Made by a program: the position numbers and the translations under genes. Below the pieces are notes generated by a model that worked only from the letters and a program-made list of their open reading frames with translations, searched no databases and was not told the DNA's origin. This document shows positions 62,587-64,000 of a DNA stretch of 64,000 bases, piece after piece. The stretch comes from Allolucifera butyrica (GTDB lineage: Bacteria; Bacillota; Negativicutes; Sporomusales; UPPP01). The number at the start of each line of letters is the position of its first letter. Position 1 is the stretch's first letter. The stretch covers positions 1 through 64,000 of the forward strand of contig NZ_UPPP01000053.1 in the NCBI RefSeq assembly GCF_900476375.1, given 5' to 3'.

Positions 62587-62871
62587 TTAAACACAATACC
62601 GTTTCTGAAACTCTTTGACATGATCCCAGGTCATCAACGCTGTTTCCTTGGTGTTGGCCAGCTTTACCAGATAGGTTTTGTTTCCCCAGGGAATAATCTC
62701 CACCACCATGTCCGGGTTAATAATAAAGCCCTTGTGGCAACGGAAGAAATTATGCTCCTTCAGCCGGTCCTCCAACTTTTGCAATGGTTCATAGGTTTGA
62801 ACAAAGACGCAACGCGGTGACGGTAGACCGTATGAAGAATAGTTTTTCCGATTCCATCTGCCGATTCTCAT
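62587..62871 (-). CDS. LytTR DNA-binding domain protein, short or truncated
   Basis: 94 residues. LEDRLKEHNFFRCHKGFIINPDMVVEIIPWGNKTY matches the centre of the LytTR domain (L-E-x-x-L ... FxRxHKSYIVNxxxI), and the rest fits its C-terminal strands. LytTR regulators normally have a receiver or membrane sensor domain in front, and the first strands of the LytTR fold are not clear in the first ~17 residues here (MRIGRWNRKNYSSYGLP). It is either a small stand-alone regulator or the 3' part of a broken gene. No ribosome-binding site is obvious before the ATG, which supports truncation. It is a possible regulator for nearby genes, without direct evidence. Confidence 0.6.
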   Translation of the reverse strand: MRIGRWNRKNYSSYGLPSPRCVFVQTYEPLQKLEDRLKEHNFFRCHKGFIINPDMVVEIIPWGNKTYLVKLANTKETALMTWDHVKEFQKRYCV

Positions 62872-62945
62872 GCCTTACGGAATGTATAATTATAAAGGCT
62901 TGCAAAAAAGAAACAAAGGAGTTTTAGTCCTCTGTTTTGTTAATC

Positions 62946-64000
62946 TTATGCGTAATTATATACTTCGGCTTTAAACTTGACATTGTTATTACTAAACTCT
63001 ACTAAAACTTCATACCATTTATGAATTACAATATCAATTTGTTCTTCCGTTACGTCTAGTGCTGGTCGAAAACGAATGGATTTGAGACCACAGCCAACAA
63101 AAATTACTTTTCTTTTGAACAGCATCTTTAAAATAGTATCTCTAATTATTTGATTTGGCAAATCTAAAGCCACAAGTAGTCCCAGCCCGCGAACATTTGA
63201 TATAATTAATGGAAATCTTTCCTGTAAATAGGTCAGTTTCTTTAGCAAGTATTTTCCTTGCACTTCAGCGTTCAGCAGCAAATTTTCTTCTTTAATTATT
63301 TTGATATATTGTTTTAGTCTTATAAAATCGACTATATTTCCACCCCAGGTTGAGCTAATACGACTCGATAATTTAAAAACGTGATTATCTACTTCATCCA
63401 GTCGTTTTCCCGCTAAAACACCACAAACTTGTGTCTTCTTACCAAAGCATACAATATCAGGGGTTAGATCAAAATGCTGATGCGCCCATATCTTTCCTGT
63501 CACACACATACCAGTCTGGACTTCATCAACTATAAATAATACATCATATTTAGCTGCAAATTTCTGCAATTTTTGTAAAAATTCTTTTCTAAAATGATTA
63601 TCTCCCCCTTCACCTTGAATTGGTTCAATAATGATGCCAGCAACTTCTTGTGAGTTTGATTCTAAAATCATTCTAATTTCCTGTAACGCTTTGCTTTCTT
63701 CCATTTCCACAGAACGAATATTTTCTTCAAGAGGAAATTTTATTTTAGGATTACTCACTCTGGGCCAATTAAACTTTGGAAATCCATCGACTTTTATTGG
63801 ATCGGTATTAGTCAATGACAAGGTATACCCAGAACGTCCATGAAATGCCTCTTTAAAATGAATAATCTTTAACTTATTAGCGGGTTTATTAATCCCCTTT
63901 CTGGCGTTTTTCCTTAATTTCCAGTCGAAGGCAATTTTTAATGCATTTTCGACTGCCAAAGCTCCTCCGTCAATAAAAAAATGTATTTTAGATATTCTGG
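62946..64000 (-). CDS. lat: L-lysine 6-transaminase, C-terminal ~350 residues (5' end outside window)
   Basis: Class III PLP aminotransferase. The open frame continues to the window edge (FFIDGGALAVENALKIAFDW), so the codon at 63959 is an internal TTG, not the start. Landmarks of lysine epsilon-aminotransferases are present: HFKEAFHGRSGYTLSLTNT, IIEPIQGEGGDNHFR, VDEVQTG with the PLP-ring Asp, FGKKTQVCG with the Schiff-base Lys, and SSTWGGN. The enzyme converts L-lysine and 2-oxoglutarate into 2-aminoadipate 6-semialdehyde (which cyclises to piperideine-6-carboxylate) and glutamate. AT-rich, unlike the NRPS genes. It may serve lysine catabolism or supply an unusual building block; nothing in the window decides this. 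Confidence 0.88.
   Translation of the reverse strand, partial: RISKIHFFIDGGALAVENALKIAFDWKLRKNARKGINKPANKLKIIHFKEAFHGRSGYTLSLTNTDPIKVDGFPKFNWPRVSNPKIKFPLEENIRSVEMEESKALQEIRMILESNSQEVAGIIIEPIQGEGGDNHFRKEFLQKLQKFAAKYDVLFIVDEVQTGMCVTGKIWAHQHFDLTPDIVCFGKKTQVCGVLAGKRLDEVDNHVFKLSSRISSTWGGNIVDFIRLKQYIKIIKEENLLLNAEVQGKYLLKKLTYLQERFPLIISNVRGLGLLVALDLPNQIIRDTILKMLFKRKVIFVGCGLKSIRFRPALDVTEEQIDIVIHKWYEVLVEFSNNNVKFKAEVYNYA

Noticed and set aside
1-64000. tRNA, rRNA, CRISPR arrays and phage genes
   Set aside because: I looked through the gaps between genes and saw no cloverleaf, no regularly spaced repeats and no phage-type proteins. A dedicated search tool was not available.

Overview
The window is dominated by one long minus-strand operon, about 56.0 kb down to 0.56 kb. 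It encodes hybrid PKS/NRPS assembly lines together with their control, priming and export genes. The host is probably a diderm Firmicute of the Negativicutes type. The ribosome-binding sites, type I toxin and LytTR domain look Firmicute, yet the operon carries a TolC-like outer-membrane channel, a periplasmic adaptor and a two-part ABC exporter, which only make sense in a cell with an outer membrane. The species cannot be told from this sequence. The NRPS operon and the pectinase genes are GC-rich. The stretch at about 56.0-59.8 kb and the end from 62.9 kb are clearly AT-richer, so the locus looks mosaic.

Reading the operon in its transcribed direction (right to left): a LoaP/NusG-type antiterminator with a structured leader; a type II thioesterase; a fatty acyl-AMP ligase (FAAL); a 6215-residue PKS/NRPS (ACP-KS-AT-KR-ACP, four C-A-PCP modules, a terminal C); a 1330-residue NRPS (half C-A-PCP-E); a 3350-residue NRPS (three C-A-PCP modules and a TE); a condensation-like acyltransferase; a 2961-residue NRPS (C-A-PCP-E-C-A-PCP-reductase); a DUF362/ferredoxin protein; an Sfp-type phosphopantetheinyl transferase; a MacAB/TolC-like export set; and a second ABC-2 exporter. 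Hand-read A-domain codes suggest a beta-hydroxyacyl octapeptide close to (Ile/Val)-Glu-(Ile/Val)-Leu-D-Ser-Leu-Gln-(Ile/Val), released by the TE. The 2961-residue enzyme looks like a second line that would release a short acyl-D-X-Leu aldehyde or alcohol by reduction. Two terminator-like hairpins lie between genes of the operon, which fits control by processive antitermination.

Right of the operon is an AT-rich group: a formyltransferase and an EamA transporter on the minus strand, and a divergent plus-strand DTD2/GEK1-like D-aminoacyl-tRNA deacylase. Next come a secreted PL9-like pectate lyase with an operator-like inverted repeat, a NifU-N-like small protein, a type I toxin-antitoxin locus (holin-like peptide and antisense RNA), a nitroreductase 3' remnant, a possible orphan small RNA, a short LytTR protein, and the 3' part of an L-lysine 6-transaminase gene cut by the window edge. 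The left edge holds the 3' end of a GH28 polygalacturonase gene, so pectin-degrading genes lie on both sides of the NRPS operon. I found no rRNA, tRNA, CRISPR array or intact insertion sequence.
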